Source: an uncultured Tenacibaculum sp. (GTDB taxonomy: Bacteria; Bacteroidota; Bacteroidia; Flavobacteriales; Flavobacteriaceae). From it: a stretch of 64,000 bases of DNA. Shown one piece after another: positions 52,818-61,694 of the stretch (position 1 is its first letter; every line of letters begins with the position of its first letter). The DNA lies in the NCBI GenBank assembly GCA_947498055.1, contig CANMJA010000023.1, positions 1 to 64,000 of the forward strand. The letters run 5' to 3'. Under the pieces are notes generated by a model. The model did no database searches, was not told the DNA's origin, and saw nothing but the letters and a program-made list of their open reading frames with translations. Made by a program: the position numbers and the translations under genes.

Positions 52818-53507
52818 CTAATTAAGAGGAATTGCAATACCTAAACCTGTTCTTAAACCTGACCAACCTGTGGTTACATCTTCACCTGAATCATTTATTA
52901 AATGAGCATTATCAATATTATCAAAATTTAATTTCCCTCCAAATACTAGGTCGTAGCCTAAACTTGCTCTAACCATAAAAAAAGAAATAGGATATTCATA
53001 TATTAAAGAGGCTCCTGCACCAAAATCTATCGCATTAAACTTAACATCTTCTTGTGTTTGATTATTGTTTATTCTTGTGAAATTATCTATTTCTAAGCTA
53101 GAAATCATCGTAAAACCTTTAAAACCTAACTTAAAATGTTCATCATCATCTAAATTAAAATGATACATTCCTCCTAATGTAAAAGCATTTAATTGTTGTT
53201 CTAAACGTATTACACCTGAAAAATCTGAATAGGATAATTTCCCTCCTGTTGCATTATAACCTGCAAAAATAGAAACTTGAGAATCTACAATTTCATACCC
53301 AAAAGTAAACCCTATATTATTTGGAAAATCATCTGTTGTAGCAATAGGTATTTGTGGTGGTAAATCATCTATAAATTCTTTTTGAAAGTTAGATAAGCTT
53401 GCATGTGAAAAGGTATTGTAATTTGCTTCTATAAATATTTTTCCTTCTTGGGAAAACATGTTTAATGAGCAAATAACTATTGCTGTAATTGTTATAATCT
53501 TTTTCAT
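52818..53507 (-). CDS. Outer-membrane beta-barrel protein
   Basis: A 229-residue exported protein: signal peptide MKKIITITAIVICSLNMFSQ, then a small barrel with alternating strands (NIGFTFGYEIVDSQVSIFAG, FTLGGMYHFNLDDDEHFKLG, SLIYEYPISFFMVRASLGYD) and a last strand ending SGLRTGLGIAIPLN. It resembles the OMP_b-brl families of Bacteroidota. The role is unknown. The start codon overlaps the stop codon of the upstream lipoprotein gene by four bases, which implies translation coupling and possibly a joint complex. Confidence 0.75.
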   Translation of the reverse strand: MKKIITITAIVICSLNMFSQEGKIFIEANYNTFSHASLSNFQKEFIDDLPPQIPIATTDDFPNNIGFTFGYEIVDSQVSIFAGYNATGGKLSYSDFSGVIRLEQQLNAFTLGGMYHFNLDDDEHFKLGFKGFTMISSLEIDNFTRINNNQTQEDVKFNAIDFGAGASLIYEYPISFFMVRASLGYDLVFGGKLNFDNIDNAHLINDSGEDVTTGWSGLRTGLGIAIPLN

Positions 53508-55393
53508 TGTAATAAATAATCATTTGAATAAACACCATGTTTGGATATCAATAAATCATTGTAGTAAAAATAAAGATTTCGTTTTTCCCAATAGAAAACT
53601 TCTTTTTTATTACTAACTTGATTCGTATTTATGTCATGAGTCCAAACTGTTGTAACATCTTTATAACCGTCCATATCTACTAAAAAAACTTTATTTGAAC
53701 TTTCATCATAATTAAAATACCCATCTAGTCCTTCTAAGGAAGCTAAAACTTCATATGAACCACTATCTAAATTATATAATATAACATCATTATCCTTTAT
53801 ACTATTATTGAATTTATAATTAAAAATTAATGAATTTCTATCTTTCAAATAATATAAATTAGTAAGAACCGGTCTATCTGTTATTTCGAAACCAGTAATA
53901 ACTTCAACTATTTTCTTTTCTTTTATTTTATATATTCTATCATCAAAAGAAAAATATGAATTAGCGTTATTAAATGAATAGACACTAAAAAAACCTGGTT
54001 TAAAACTTTTCACTAGTTTTTTAGAATCTGTATCGTAAAAATCAATTTGATGATTCGGATGAGACCCCCTATCAACTATTAATAAACCATTCCTATAAGC
54101 TGTCAGATAATTATAATTCCCATCATAATAATCTTTGGTTAAAAACTCCTTCTTTATGGTTAAATTATATTTATCTACTATTAATGACTTGTCTTCAAGG
54201 TCAATAATTAAATCGTCATTATTTATTATAAAATTACTACTTTCTCCATTCCTCACAAAACTAGCGGTAGTAGTATTTAAAACCACTTCTTCGATTATAG
54301 ACAAGTTAATTGGATCTAATTTATAAATTATAACTTTATAGGGATATGTTTTCTTTGGAACACTTAGAGCAAAAAAAGAATCTGTATCCTTATCATAAAT
54401 AACTTTTAAATATTCATAACCATTATATTTGCTACCATAAAAAACAGTTCTACTGTACCTTTGATTATCATATATTCTCACATCCCTTTTTGGTATAATA
54501 GAATAATAAATACTTTGCCCAAACTTAAAACTGTGATTAACCAACATCTCTCCTCCTCTATTATCTATTCTTCTGGTTGTAATTCCTCTTCCTTCAAGTT
54601 CATAATCTTTAAAGTTAGCATATAATGGATGCTCATTCCATTTGATTTTATAACTATTAACATCTATAACCTCATGTTTTACAGAAACAACCGAGTCTCT
54701 TATAATGAAGTCTTTTATTTCTGACAACTTTTCATTAAACTCATTTTTAGTATATATTTGATATTTAACCTTAAATTTTATCGTTAAACTATCTCTAACT
54801 TTTCCTTTATTTATTAAGTTGTTTTTTAATAAATCTATTGTTCTTCTTGTGTGACCATCATTAATATATAATAATACTTCTTTATTTTTTTCTATATTAT
54901 CTGGCTTATTCCACTCTACATAAATTGATCCATCTTTATGCTTTATATCTAATATGCTAATTGGTGTTAACGTTTTATCTACTTTGAAATTAAGCTCTTC
55001 CTTTACTTGATATGATTCCCCTCCACTAATTTCAGCTAAACTTCCAGAGCCTGTTCTAAAAAAATATTCAATTTCTAGTTTATGGTCACCATCCTCTAAA
55101 TTTTTTATATCTATAAAAAAAGAGCCATTAGGTTCATATGAAGTTTTTATTTCATTTCCATCAATATGAAATCTAATTTCATATAATGCATTTTTACTTG
55201 ATGACCTATAATTATATTCTATTTGTTTAGATACTCTTAGCAACTCTCCTTCTTTAAAATCTATTAGACTAAGACTAACTAATGGTTCTTCAACCTTTAT
55301 ATCATTATAAAAGTCTTCCGATAACTCATATTCGCAACTAGAAAATAAAATAAACGAAAACAGTACCCATAGTAGATAAATATTCTTTTTCAT
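53504..55393 (-). CDS. Large lipoprotein with repeat/propeller-like C-terminal half
   Basis: About 629 residues. ATG 55393 is chosen because it starts a lipoprotein signal (MKKNIYLLWVLFSFILFSSC) and lies downstream of a good promoter; an earlier in-frame start would lie upstream of that promoter. Residues 40-160 look like an Ig/FN3-type beta-sandwich (RVSKQIEYNYRSSSKNALYE), followed by a second one (LTPISILDIKHKDGSIYVEW). From about residue 290 the chain is made of repeated strand blocks (KVIIYKLDPINLSIIEEVVL, SLIVDKYNLTIKKEFLTKDY) that resemble a beta-propeller. Function unknown; the overlapping downstream gene encodes a small outer-membrane barrel. Confidence 0.7.
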   Translation of the reverse strand: MKKNIYLLWVLFSFILFSSCEYELSEDFYNDIKVEEPLVSLSLIDFKEGELLRVSKQIEYNYRSSSKNALYEIRFHIDGNEIKTSYEPNGSFFIDIKNLEDGDHKLEIEYFFRTGSGSLAEISGGESYQVKEELNFKVDKTLTPISILDIKHKDGSIYVEWNKPDNIEKNKEVLLYINDGHTRRTIDLLKNNLINKGKVRDSLTIKFKVKYQIYTKNEFNEKLSEIKDFIIRDSVVSVKHEVIDVNSYKIKWNEHPLYANFKDYELEGRGITTRRIDNRGGEMLVNHSFKFGQSIYYSIIPKRDVRIYDNQRYSRTVFYGSKYNGYEYLKVIYDKDTDSFFALSVPKKTYPYKVIIYKLDPINLSIIEEVVLNTTTASFVRNGESSNFIINNDDLIIDLEDKSLIVDKYNLTIKKEFLTKDYYDGNYNYLTAYRNGLLIVDRGSHPNHQIDFYDTDSKKLVKSFKPGFFSVYSFNNANSYFSFDDRIYKIKEKKIVEVITGFEITDRPVLTNLYYLKDRNSLIFNYKFNNSIKDNDVILYNLDSGSYEVLASLEGLDGYFNYDESSNKVFLVDMDGYKDVTTVWTHDINTNQVSNKKEVFYWEKRNLYFYYNDLLISKHGVYSNDYLLQ

Positions 55394-55422
55394 GTTTTTT
55401 AACAATTTTAAATAACTGGGCG

Positions 55423-55451
55423 CAAATGTATTAAATTTAATTACACTACAA
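55423..55451 (-). promoter_or_regulatory. Bacteroidota promoter, TTG-N18-TACATTTG
   Basis: On the minus strand TTG (55451-55449) is followed after 18 bases by TACATTTG (55430-55423), a good match to TTG-N17-23-TAnnTTTG. It lies about 30 bases ahead of the lipoprotein start codon at 55393. Confidence 0.65.
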
Positions 55452-55565
55452 TAAAATATTTCATAAACATTATTTTCCGCATTTTCCCTATATTGTTCAT
55501 CAAAAATGGTGCAAACCAAAAAATCAAAACGGAATAAATAAAATCTATCATTAATTTAAAAAACT

Positions 55566-55709
55566 ATGTGTAAAAAAAGTCTAGATTCTATTCAAAAAGA
55601 AAACAAAAACACCCTTTCTAAAAAATCATTACATACTATTTATGGAGGTAATGATGAGAAAAAATTTATTTTTATCTATCATCCTAATGGTAGTCCTAAT
55701 AGAGATTAA
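55566..55709 (+). CDS. 47-residue peptide with GG-type leader
   Basis: The frame starts with ATG 55566, reads MCKKSLDSIQKENKNTLSKK, then SLHTIYGGNDEKKFIFIYHP and NGSPNRD, and stops at TAA 55707. The segment LSKKSLHTIYGG matches the LSKK-x-L-x-x-I-x-GG leader pattern of Bacteroidota peptide precursors and resembles LSKKEQNKING of the three-peptide cluster. The residues after GG are few (about 17), with no Cys. It is intact, has its own terminator and stands alone between a divergent lipoprotein gene and convergent dnaE. I regard it as a plausible single-copy precursor; it is short, so chance cannot be ruled out. Confidence 0.55.
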   Translation: MCKKSLDSIQKENKNTLSKKSLHTIYGGNDEKKFIFIYHPNGSPNRD

Positions 55710-55713
55710 AAAA

Positions 55714-55744
55714 TAAAAAGGTTGTTAGTTAGCAACCTTTTTAT
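55714..55744. terminator. Bidirectional terminator between the small peptide gene and dnaE
   Basis: Stem AAAAGGTTG/CAACCTTTT (55716-55724 with 55733-55741), 8-base loop, A run on the left and T run on the right. Confidence 0.75.
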
Positions 55745-55752
55745 CTATTCTT

Positions 55753-58700
55753 TTAATTCAACTTATAGTTAATATGCTGACTATCTAATGTAGCTAAAAA
55801 TTCATTAGTTATTTTTACTTTCATTTTTCTACTTGGTACATCTAATTCTAGTTTTTCTTCTACATCATAAATTACAAATCGTAAACTATGTGAACCTGAA
55901 TTGGTAACAAATAAATGTTGCAAATCTTTTATTTTCTCTTCTTTTACTTCTTTTAGAGGTAGTTGAATCGTGATTTTTTTACACATCTTTTCCATGATAT
56001 CATGCAAGAGTAAAAACTCTGTAAAACTAACTCTAGGATCTCCTTTCACCCCCTCTTTGTTGGTCCAACCTGGTTTTACCATAGTTTTTACATACAAAAA
56101 CGAATTTGGCACTAAAAAGTGTTTGAATTTTAAATATTCTTCTCCAAAAATTCGAAACTCAAAACTATCTCTATAATCTTCAATTATAAAAGAAGCCCAA
56201 CCTTTACCAGCTTTAGAAACTCTATGTTGCACATCTGTTATTATTCCCCCAAAAGACATCGCCAAACCTTCATATTTTGCCAAATTTTTAAAATGACTCA
56301 CAGAAGCATTGCAAAATTTTAATTCATTTTTAAAATCATCTAATGGATGGGCAGAAATATACATTCCTACCACTTCTTTTTCTTTTGCAAGTAGTTCCAT
56401 TGTTCCCCAAGTTTCACATAAAGGAATAATAGGTTCAGGTAATTCTACTTCACTTGCTTCTCCAAATAAAGAAACTTGTGATGAATTTTCATTTTCTTGG
56501 TATTTGTTACCAAAACGCAAGGCTTTTTCTAAAAACGTTTGTTCTTTTTCGTCTCTTACAAAATATTGTGCTCTATGCGTATTTGAAAAAGAATCGAACC
56601 CTCCCGCTAATACCAATCCTTCAAATGCTTTTTTATTCGCAACTCTTAAATCTACACGCTTAGCTACATCGAAAATAGAAGAATAAAATCCGTTTTCCTT
56701 TCTTTCCTCAATAATGGCATGTACAGCAGCACCTCCTACTCCTTTTATTGCTGCCATTCCAAAACGAACTGCTCCTTCTTTATTTACCGAAAATTTAGAA
56801 TAAGATTCATTTACATCTGGCCCTAAAACTTCTAGTTCCATTCGCTTACATTCTTCCATAAAAAACGATACCGACTTAATATCGTTCATATTATTGGATA
56901 ATACCGCAGCCATATATTCCGCAGGGTAATGCGCTTTTAAATAAGCTGTTTGATACGCAATCCAAGCATAACATGTAGAATGCGATTTATTAAATGCATA
57001 GGAAGCAAAGGCTTCCCAATCTTTCCATATTTTCTCTAAAGCTTTTTCATCATGACCATTTGCTTTTGCTTGATCTACAAATTTAGGTTTCATTTTTGCT
57101 AAAACAGCCGCCTGTTTTTTACCCATTGCTTTACGAAGTACATCGGCTTCCCCTTTTGTAAAGTCGGCTAACTTTTGTGAAAGCAACATTACTTGCTCTT
57201 GGTATACTGTAATTCCGTAAGTTTCTGCCAAATACTCTTCCATAGCAGGTAAATCGTACTGAATTTCTTCTTCTCCATGCTTTCTTCTAATAAAAGAAGG
57301 AATATATTCTAGAGGTCCTGGTCTATACAAGGCATTCATGGCAATTAAATCTGCAAAAACTGTAGGTTTTAATTCTCGCATGTATTTTTGCATTCCGGGA
57401 GATTCATATTGAAAAATACCAACAGTTTCTCCACGTTGGAAAAGTTTATACGTTTCCTCATCATCAATTGGAAAATTCTCTGGATCTAAATCAACATTGT
57501 GCCTTGCTTTTACGATTTTAACAGTATCTTTAATTAAGGTTAATGTTTTTAACCCCAAGAAATCCATTTTTAGTAATCCTGCACTTTCTACCACCGAGTT
57601 ATCAAACTGGGTAACATACATATCAGAATCTTTTGCTACTGATACTGGTACAAAATTGGTTATATCATCGGGAGTAATAATTACTCCACAAGCATGAATA
57701 CCTGTATTGCGGACAGATCCTTCTAAAACCACTGCTTGGTTAATAGTAGTAGCCTCTAAGCCATTTCCTAAAGAAATATTTCTTAGTTCTTCTACATTTA
57801 CCTTTTCTTCAGCTCTTAAACCAGCTACTTTACCTCTACTCTTATCATCCTCTCCAAAAATATTTTTAAGTTTAATTCCTGGAATTAACTTTGATATTCT
57901 ATCTGCTTCAAACAAAGGCAAATCTAACACACGTGCCGTATCTCTTATAGATGACTTTGCAGCCATGGTACCATAAGTAATAATCTGTGCTACCTGATTA
58001 GCTCCATATTTTTCAATTACATAATCCATTACACGTCCTCTTCCTTCATCATCGAAATCAATATCGATATCGGGCATCGATACACGTTCTGGATTTAAGA
58101 AACGCTCAAAAAGAAGATCATATTTTATTGGATCAATATTTGTAATCCATAAACAATATGCTACTACAGATCCTGCAGCAGAACCACGACCTGGCCCTAC
58201 AGAAACATCCATATTTCTAGCTTCTCTAATAAAATCTTCTACAATTAAGAAATATCCTGGATACCCAGTTTTTGCAATTACATCTAATTCAAAATCTAAT
58301 CGCTCTATAATGCTTTCTGTTAATTCTCCGTATCGTTTTTTTGCGCCTTCATAGGTTAAATGACGTAAGTAATTATTTTCTCCTCGTTTTCCTCCATCAA
58401 CTTCATCTTGCGGATCTTTAAATTGATCTCCTATTTCGAAAGCAGGTAATAATACATCTCTTGCAAGTGTAAAGGCTTCAATTTTATCTACTATTTCTTG
58501 AATATTACTAATTGCTTCTGGCATATCAGCAAACAACTTTTTCATTTCTTCTGTAGACTTAAAGTAATATTCGTCATTGGGTAATCCGTAACGATATCCT
58601 CTTCCTCTTCCTTTTGGTGTTGCTTGTTTTTCTCCATCTTTTACACATAATAAAATATCATGCGCATTCGCTTCTTCTTTTCCTAAATAAAAAGTATTGT

Positions 58701-60087
58701 TTGTTGCTATCATTTTAATAGCATGTTTTTTAGAAAAAGCTACTAATGTTTTATTAACTACATTTTCATCTTCCTGACCATGACGCATTAATTCTATATA
58801 TAAATCGTCTCCAAACTCTTCTTTCCACCATAATAAAGCTTCTTCTGCCTGTTTTTCTCCTACATTTAAAATCTTATTAGGAACTTCTCCATATAAATTT
58901 CCTGTTAAAACAATAATATCTTCTTTGTACTGCTTGACAACTTCTTTATCTATTCGTGGTACATAATAAAATCCATCCACAAAAGCTTTTGAAGACATTT
59001 TAGCTAAATTATGATACCCTTTTTTATTTTTTGCCAATAATACTACCTGATATCCATTGTCTTTTCTTGTTTTATCTAAGTGATTTTCACAGATAAAAAA
59101 CTCACATCCTACAATGGGTTTTAGAGGGGTTTCTGCTGATTGATTATGCTTATCTACAGCTGCTGTAAAATGAAATGCGGCCATCATATTTCCAGTATCG
59201 GTAATGGCAACTGCACTCATATTATCTTTTGCTGCTGCGCTAACCAAACCATTAACTTGAATGGTAGATTGTAATACTGAAAACTGAGAATGATTATGTA
59301 AATGTGCAAATCGAACATTTTCTAATGCTGCTAAACCTTCTGAGGTAGATAAATTACTAGCTTCTCCGGATGCTTCAGCTAATCTTTCTCGAATTTTATC
59401 GCTTTCTTTTTTTAGATTTAAATGTTTTAATCCAATTAGTTTAATTGGCATTGGATTACTTTCTGAATACTTGTTATAGTAATCTTCAGCAACGTCTAAT
59501 TTTTCTTTCGGATAGTGCTTTAATCTTAATAATTCTAGAAAACAACGAGTGGTCGCTTCTACATCTGCTGTTGCATTATGCGCTTCAGAAAAATCGACAC
59601 CGAATAAATGTTTGTGTAATTCTGTAAGTGTTGGTAGTTTAAATTTACCTCCTCTACCTCCAGGTATTTGACATATACTTGCTGTAGCTTCTGTACAAGT
59701 ATCTAAAACTGGTAAATCTGTTAAATTATTTTCAACTCCTAAACGATGGAATTCACATGCCATGATGTTAACATCAAAGCCAACATTTTGACCTACAACA
59801 AATTTTGTTTTAGCTAAAGCTTCGTTAAAAAGTTCAAGACCTTCTTCTAATCTTATTCCTTGTTCACTTGCTAATTCTGTTGAAATACCATGTATTCTTT
59901 CTGCATCAAATGGAATATTAAATCCTTCTGGTTGAATTAGAAAATCGTTATGCTCTACTAAATTCCCCATTTCATCGTGCAACTGCCAAGCAATTTGAAT
60001 TGCTCTTGGCCAGTTATCTGTATCGGTGTATGGAGCATTCCAACTCTTGGGTAACCCTGTGGTTTCCGTATCAAAGATTAAATACAT
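55753..60087 (-). CDS. dnaE: DNA polymerase III alpha subunit with N-terminal proofreading exonuclease
   Basis: A 1444-residue replicative polymerase. Residues 1-180 are a DnaQ-like 3'-5' exonuclease: FDTETTGLP (Asp6, Glu8), GQNVGFDVNIM and HNATADVEATTRC supply the catalytic acids. From about residue 265 comes the PHP domain (FAHLHNHSQFSVLQST), then the C-family palm with GPGRGSAAGSVVAYCL and the catalytic acidic set PDIDIDFDDEGRGRV near residue 675, fingers (LYRPGPLEYIPSFIRRKHGE), and after about residue 1200 an OB-fold (GGIITDVQHRVSKAGKGWAS). In E. coli proofreading is a separate epsilon protein; the fused form is typical of Bacteroidota. It is a single gene on the minus strand. Confidence 0.96.
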   Translation of the reverse strand: MYLIFDTETTGLPKSWNAPYTDTDNWPRAIQIAWQLHDEMGNLVEHNDFLIQPEGFNIPFDAERIHGISTELASEQGIRLEEGLELFNEALAKTKFVVGQNVGFDVNIMACEFHRLGVENNLTDLPVLDTCTEATASICQIPGGRGGKFKLPTLTELHKHLFGVDFSEAHNATADVEATTRCFLELLRLKHYPKEKLDVAEDYYNKYSESNPMPIKLIGLKHLNLKKESDKIRERLAEASGEASNLSTSEGLAALENVRFAHLHNHSQFSVLQSTIQVNGLVSAAAKDNMSAVAITDTGNMMAAFHFTAAVDKHNQSAETPLKPIVGCEFFICENHLDKTRKDNGYQVVLLAKNKKGYHNLAKMSSKAFVDGFYYVPRIDKEVVKQYKEDIIVLTGNLYGEVPNKILNVGEKQAEEALLWWKEEFGDDLYIELMRHGQEDENVVNKTLVAFSKKHAIKMIATNNTFYLGKEEANAHDILLCVKDGEKQATPKGRGRGYRYGLPNDEYYFKSTEEMKKLFADMPEAISNIQEIVDKIEAFTLARDVLLPAFEIGDQFKDPQDEVDGGKRGENNYLRHLTYEGAKKRYGELTESIIERLDFELDVIAKTGYPGYFLIVEDFIREARNMDVSVGPGRGSAAGSVVAYCLWITNIDPIKYDLLFERFLNPERVSMPDIDIDFDDEGRGRVMDYVIEKYGANQVAQIITYGTMAAKSSIRDTARVLDLPLFEADRISKLIPGIKLKNIFGEDDKSRGKVAGLRAEEKVNVEELRNISLGNGLEATTINQAVVLEGSVRNTGIHACGVIITPDDITNFVPVSVAKDSDMYVTQFDNSVVESAGLLKMDFLGLKTLTLIKDTVKIVKARHNVDLDPENFPIDDEETYKLFQRGETVGIFQYESPGMQKYMRELKPTVFADLIAMNALYRPGPLEYIPSFIRRKHGEEEIQYDLPAMEEYLAETYGITVYQEQVMLLSQKLADFTKGEADVLRKAMGKKQAAVLAKMKPKFVDQAKANGHDEKALEKIWKDWEAFASYAFNKSHSTCYAWIAYQTAYLKAHYPAEYMAAVLSNNMNDIKSVSFFMEECKRMELEVLGPDVNESYSKFSVNKEGAVRFGMAAIKGVGGAAVHAIIEERKENGFYSSIFDVAKRVDLRVANKKAFEGLVLAGGFDSFSNTHRAQYFVRDEKEQTFLEKALRFGNKYQENENSSQVSLFGEASEVELPEPIIPLCETWGTMELLAKEKEVVGMYISAHPLDDFKNELKFCNASVSHFKNLAKYEGLAMSFGGIITDVQHRVSKAGKGWASFIIEDYRDSFEFRIFGEEYLKFKHFLVPNSFLYVKTMVKPGWTNKEGVKGDPRVSFTEFLLLHDIMEKMCKKITIQLPLKEVKEEKIKDLQHLFVTNSGSHSLRFVIYDVEEKLELDVPSRKMKVKITNEFLATLDSQHINYKLN

Positions 60088-60145
60088 GCTATTAAAATTG
60101 TTGTGATTTTCTAGAACGTAAAGTTACAATTTTTGTTAGTTTAAA

Positions 60146-60190
60146 GCATAAAAAACCAATCATAGATAAATCTTGATTGGTTTTTTATGC
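60146..60190 (-). terminator. Strong intrinsic terminator after the 73-residue gene
   Basis: A perfect 17-bp stem (60146-60162 with 60174-60190) and 11-base loop, with an A run on the left. It lies between the small gene at 60208 and the dnaE start, so dnaE has its own promoter. Confidence 0.8.
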
Positions 60191-60207
60191 TAATAAAATG
60201 CATTATT

Positions 60208-60429
60208 TTATTGAAATTCGTACTCGGTAGTAAAGAACTTTCTAAAAAAGCCATTTAACAAACTTTTCTTCTCTACTTTATCTACTGGAACTTCTACTAC
60301 TATTTCCGTTTCAATTTTCTCTTGAGAAAAATTAATAGTTTCGCCTTTTTTAAAAGCTTCAAATTCCTCTAATAATGAATTTAATTTTATTTTTAAATTT
60401 TCTTCTATTTCTAAATCATTAATACTCAT
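60208..60429 (-). CDS. Small hypothetical protein in the Roadblock cluster
   Basis: A 73-residue mainly helical protein (LEIEENLKIKLNSLLEEFEA) with a Val/Glu-rich middle (KIETEIVVEVPVDKVEKKSL) and an aromatic tail (GFFRKFFTTEYEFQ). No family is recognised. It is the last of three minus-strand genes whose first two encode Roadblock-like proteins, and it ends at the strong terminator. It may be an adaptor for that pair; this is inference from gene order alone. Confidence 0.55.
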   Translation of the reverse strand: MSINDLEIEENLKIKLNSLLEEFEAFKKGETINFSQEKIETEIVVEVPVDKVEKKSLLNGFFRKFFTTEYEFQ

Positions 60430-60505
60430 ATTTCACTACATACGTTCCATAAAAAACTTTAATAGGGGGAAAATCATTCTGAGGTTTTTAACTCATAAAC
60501 ATTTT

Positions 60506-60877
60506 TTACAATGCTTTATTAATCTCTACTTTATATTTATTTAACAAAGATTTAGTGATACCTAAGTTAGCATTTTTAGAATCTACTGCTAAATAAATAA
60601 AATAAGCTTTACTTGGTGCTATGTTAATAATATGTACCTGACCACTTAATGTAATCGTGATATCTTCTATTTCTTCTTTTAAACCTAAAGCTTCAATTGC
60701 TTTTAGTTTAGCTCTTACCACTTCTAAATTATAAGCAGAAGCTAAATTTGGATCAAACTTTTCATCAGCAGTAAAGGAATCATAAGCTACACCCGATTCA
60801 ATTTCTGTTACTGATACTGCTATAAAACCTGGAACTTCTTTTACATTATCAATAAAAGTTTTCAATATGTCATTCAT
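60506..60877 (-). CDS. Roadblock/LC7-like protein
   Basis: A 123-residue protein with an N-terminal helix (LKTFIDNVKEVPGFIAVSVT) and strands typical of the Roadblock/LC7 fold (EDITITLSGQVHIINIAPSK, AYFIYLAVDSKNANLGITKS). In bacteria, such domains often work as partners of small Ras-like GTPases such as MglA. No GTPase gene lies in the window. It begins 20 bases after the second Roadblock-like gene on the same strand, so both proteins are likely made together and may form a heterodimer. Confidence 0.7.
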   Translation of the reverse strand: MNDILKTFIDNVKEVPGFIAVSVTEIESGVAYDSFTADEKFDPNLASAYNLEVVRAKLKAIEALGLKEEIEDITITLSGQVHIINIAPSKAYFIYLAVDSKNANLGITKSLLNKYKVEINKAL

Positions 60878-60897
60878 ATGTTAATTTATTTTAATTA

Positions 60898-61233
60898 TTA
60901 TTTTATTTTTTTTATTAGATTATCCATAGACATCATAATTAAACCTGTTTTAGCTACTTCTTTAGAGTAAATACCTACGATAAAATTTTCTTCAAAATTA
61001 TTAAGAATAAATACTCCTTCCTTTGCTTTAAAAACATACTGTTTTAATTCTCCTATGCCTATTTCAGTAGAAAATTCTTTTGCCATTTTTATCATAACAG
61101 AAGACATTCCTGCAAAATTCTTGGCTTTTTTAACATTTTCAGACTCTATGAGCTCTCCTTTAGCATTTAAAACTATAGCTCCGTCTGCCTGAGTTAACTT
61201 CAAAAAATCAGATAATTTAAATTCTTTATTCAT
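60898..61233 (-). CDS. Roadblock/LC7-like protein
   Basis: A 111-residue protein, first gene of the minus-strand trio. Roadblock-like pattern: helix LKLTQADGAIVLNAKGELIE (the ADGAIV turn is common in MglB-type proteins), strands KQYVFKAKEGVFILNNFEEN and FIVGIYSKEVAKTGLIMMSM. Compared with MglB, the gene is somewhat shorter. Because two Roadblock-like genes stand in tandem, a heterodimer acting on a GTPase encoded elsewhere is a reasonable inference, possibly in polarity or surface motility. Assignment rests on fold-like pattern only. Confidence 0.65.
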   Translation of the reverse strand: MNKEFKLSDFLKLTQADGAIVLNAKGELIESENVKKAKNFAGMSSVMIKMAKEFSTEIGIGELKQYVFKAKEGVFILNNFEENFIVGIYSKEVAKTGLIMMSMDNLIKKIK

Positions 61234-61694
61234 TAATCATCTTAATTAAGTTATAATTGTGTACACAAAAAATATGCCACACAACACCATTATTAATTAT
61301 TTTCAAAAATGTTGATTATATTCTACCAAAAAAATCAGCAATTAATTTACGAGGGGGAGAGGGGGATTAAATTAATTGACTACAAAAATAGATATTTTTG
61401 TCTAACTTTTAAAAAAAAAGAAAACAATTACATTTAATTTAAAAAAAAAGAAAAAAAACAGTCATATCGTCAAAAAAAAAATCAATCCTCCTGTTTTACA
61501 TCAAAAAAAACATATATAACAAAAAAAAACAATAAAAAAAAAGATAATTCTGTTTATTTTTAACAAAAAAAGATAAAACAAAACAAGCTCTAATTTCTTT
61601 CTATTCGCTTTTTAATTCAAAAACCCATTCTTCCTTTTTAAAAAGTTTTAAGAATTGAATTATCTTTGTGTACTATTTTCAAAATAATTCCATC
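61234..61694. other. Intergenic region with A-runs and a hairpin
   Basis: No gene is seen. It contains an 11-bp inverted repeat (61339-61349 with 61368-61378) with a loop carrying two G5 runs, then about 150 bases of long A tracts (61400-61560), then a promoter-like TATCTTTG (61661-61668) before the first tlpA-like gene. A-tract DNA is expected to be bent. Confidence 0.6.
61661..61668 (+). promoter_or_regulatory. -7 element TATCTTTG upstream of the first TlpA-like gene
   Basis: TATCTTTG fits TAnnTTTG and is 27 bases before ATG 61695. Confidence 0.45.

Noticed and set aside
61351..61365. G-quadruplex
   Set aside because: Only two G runs are present; four are needed within one strand.
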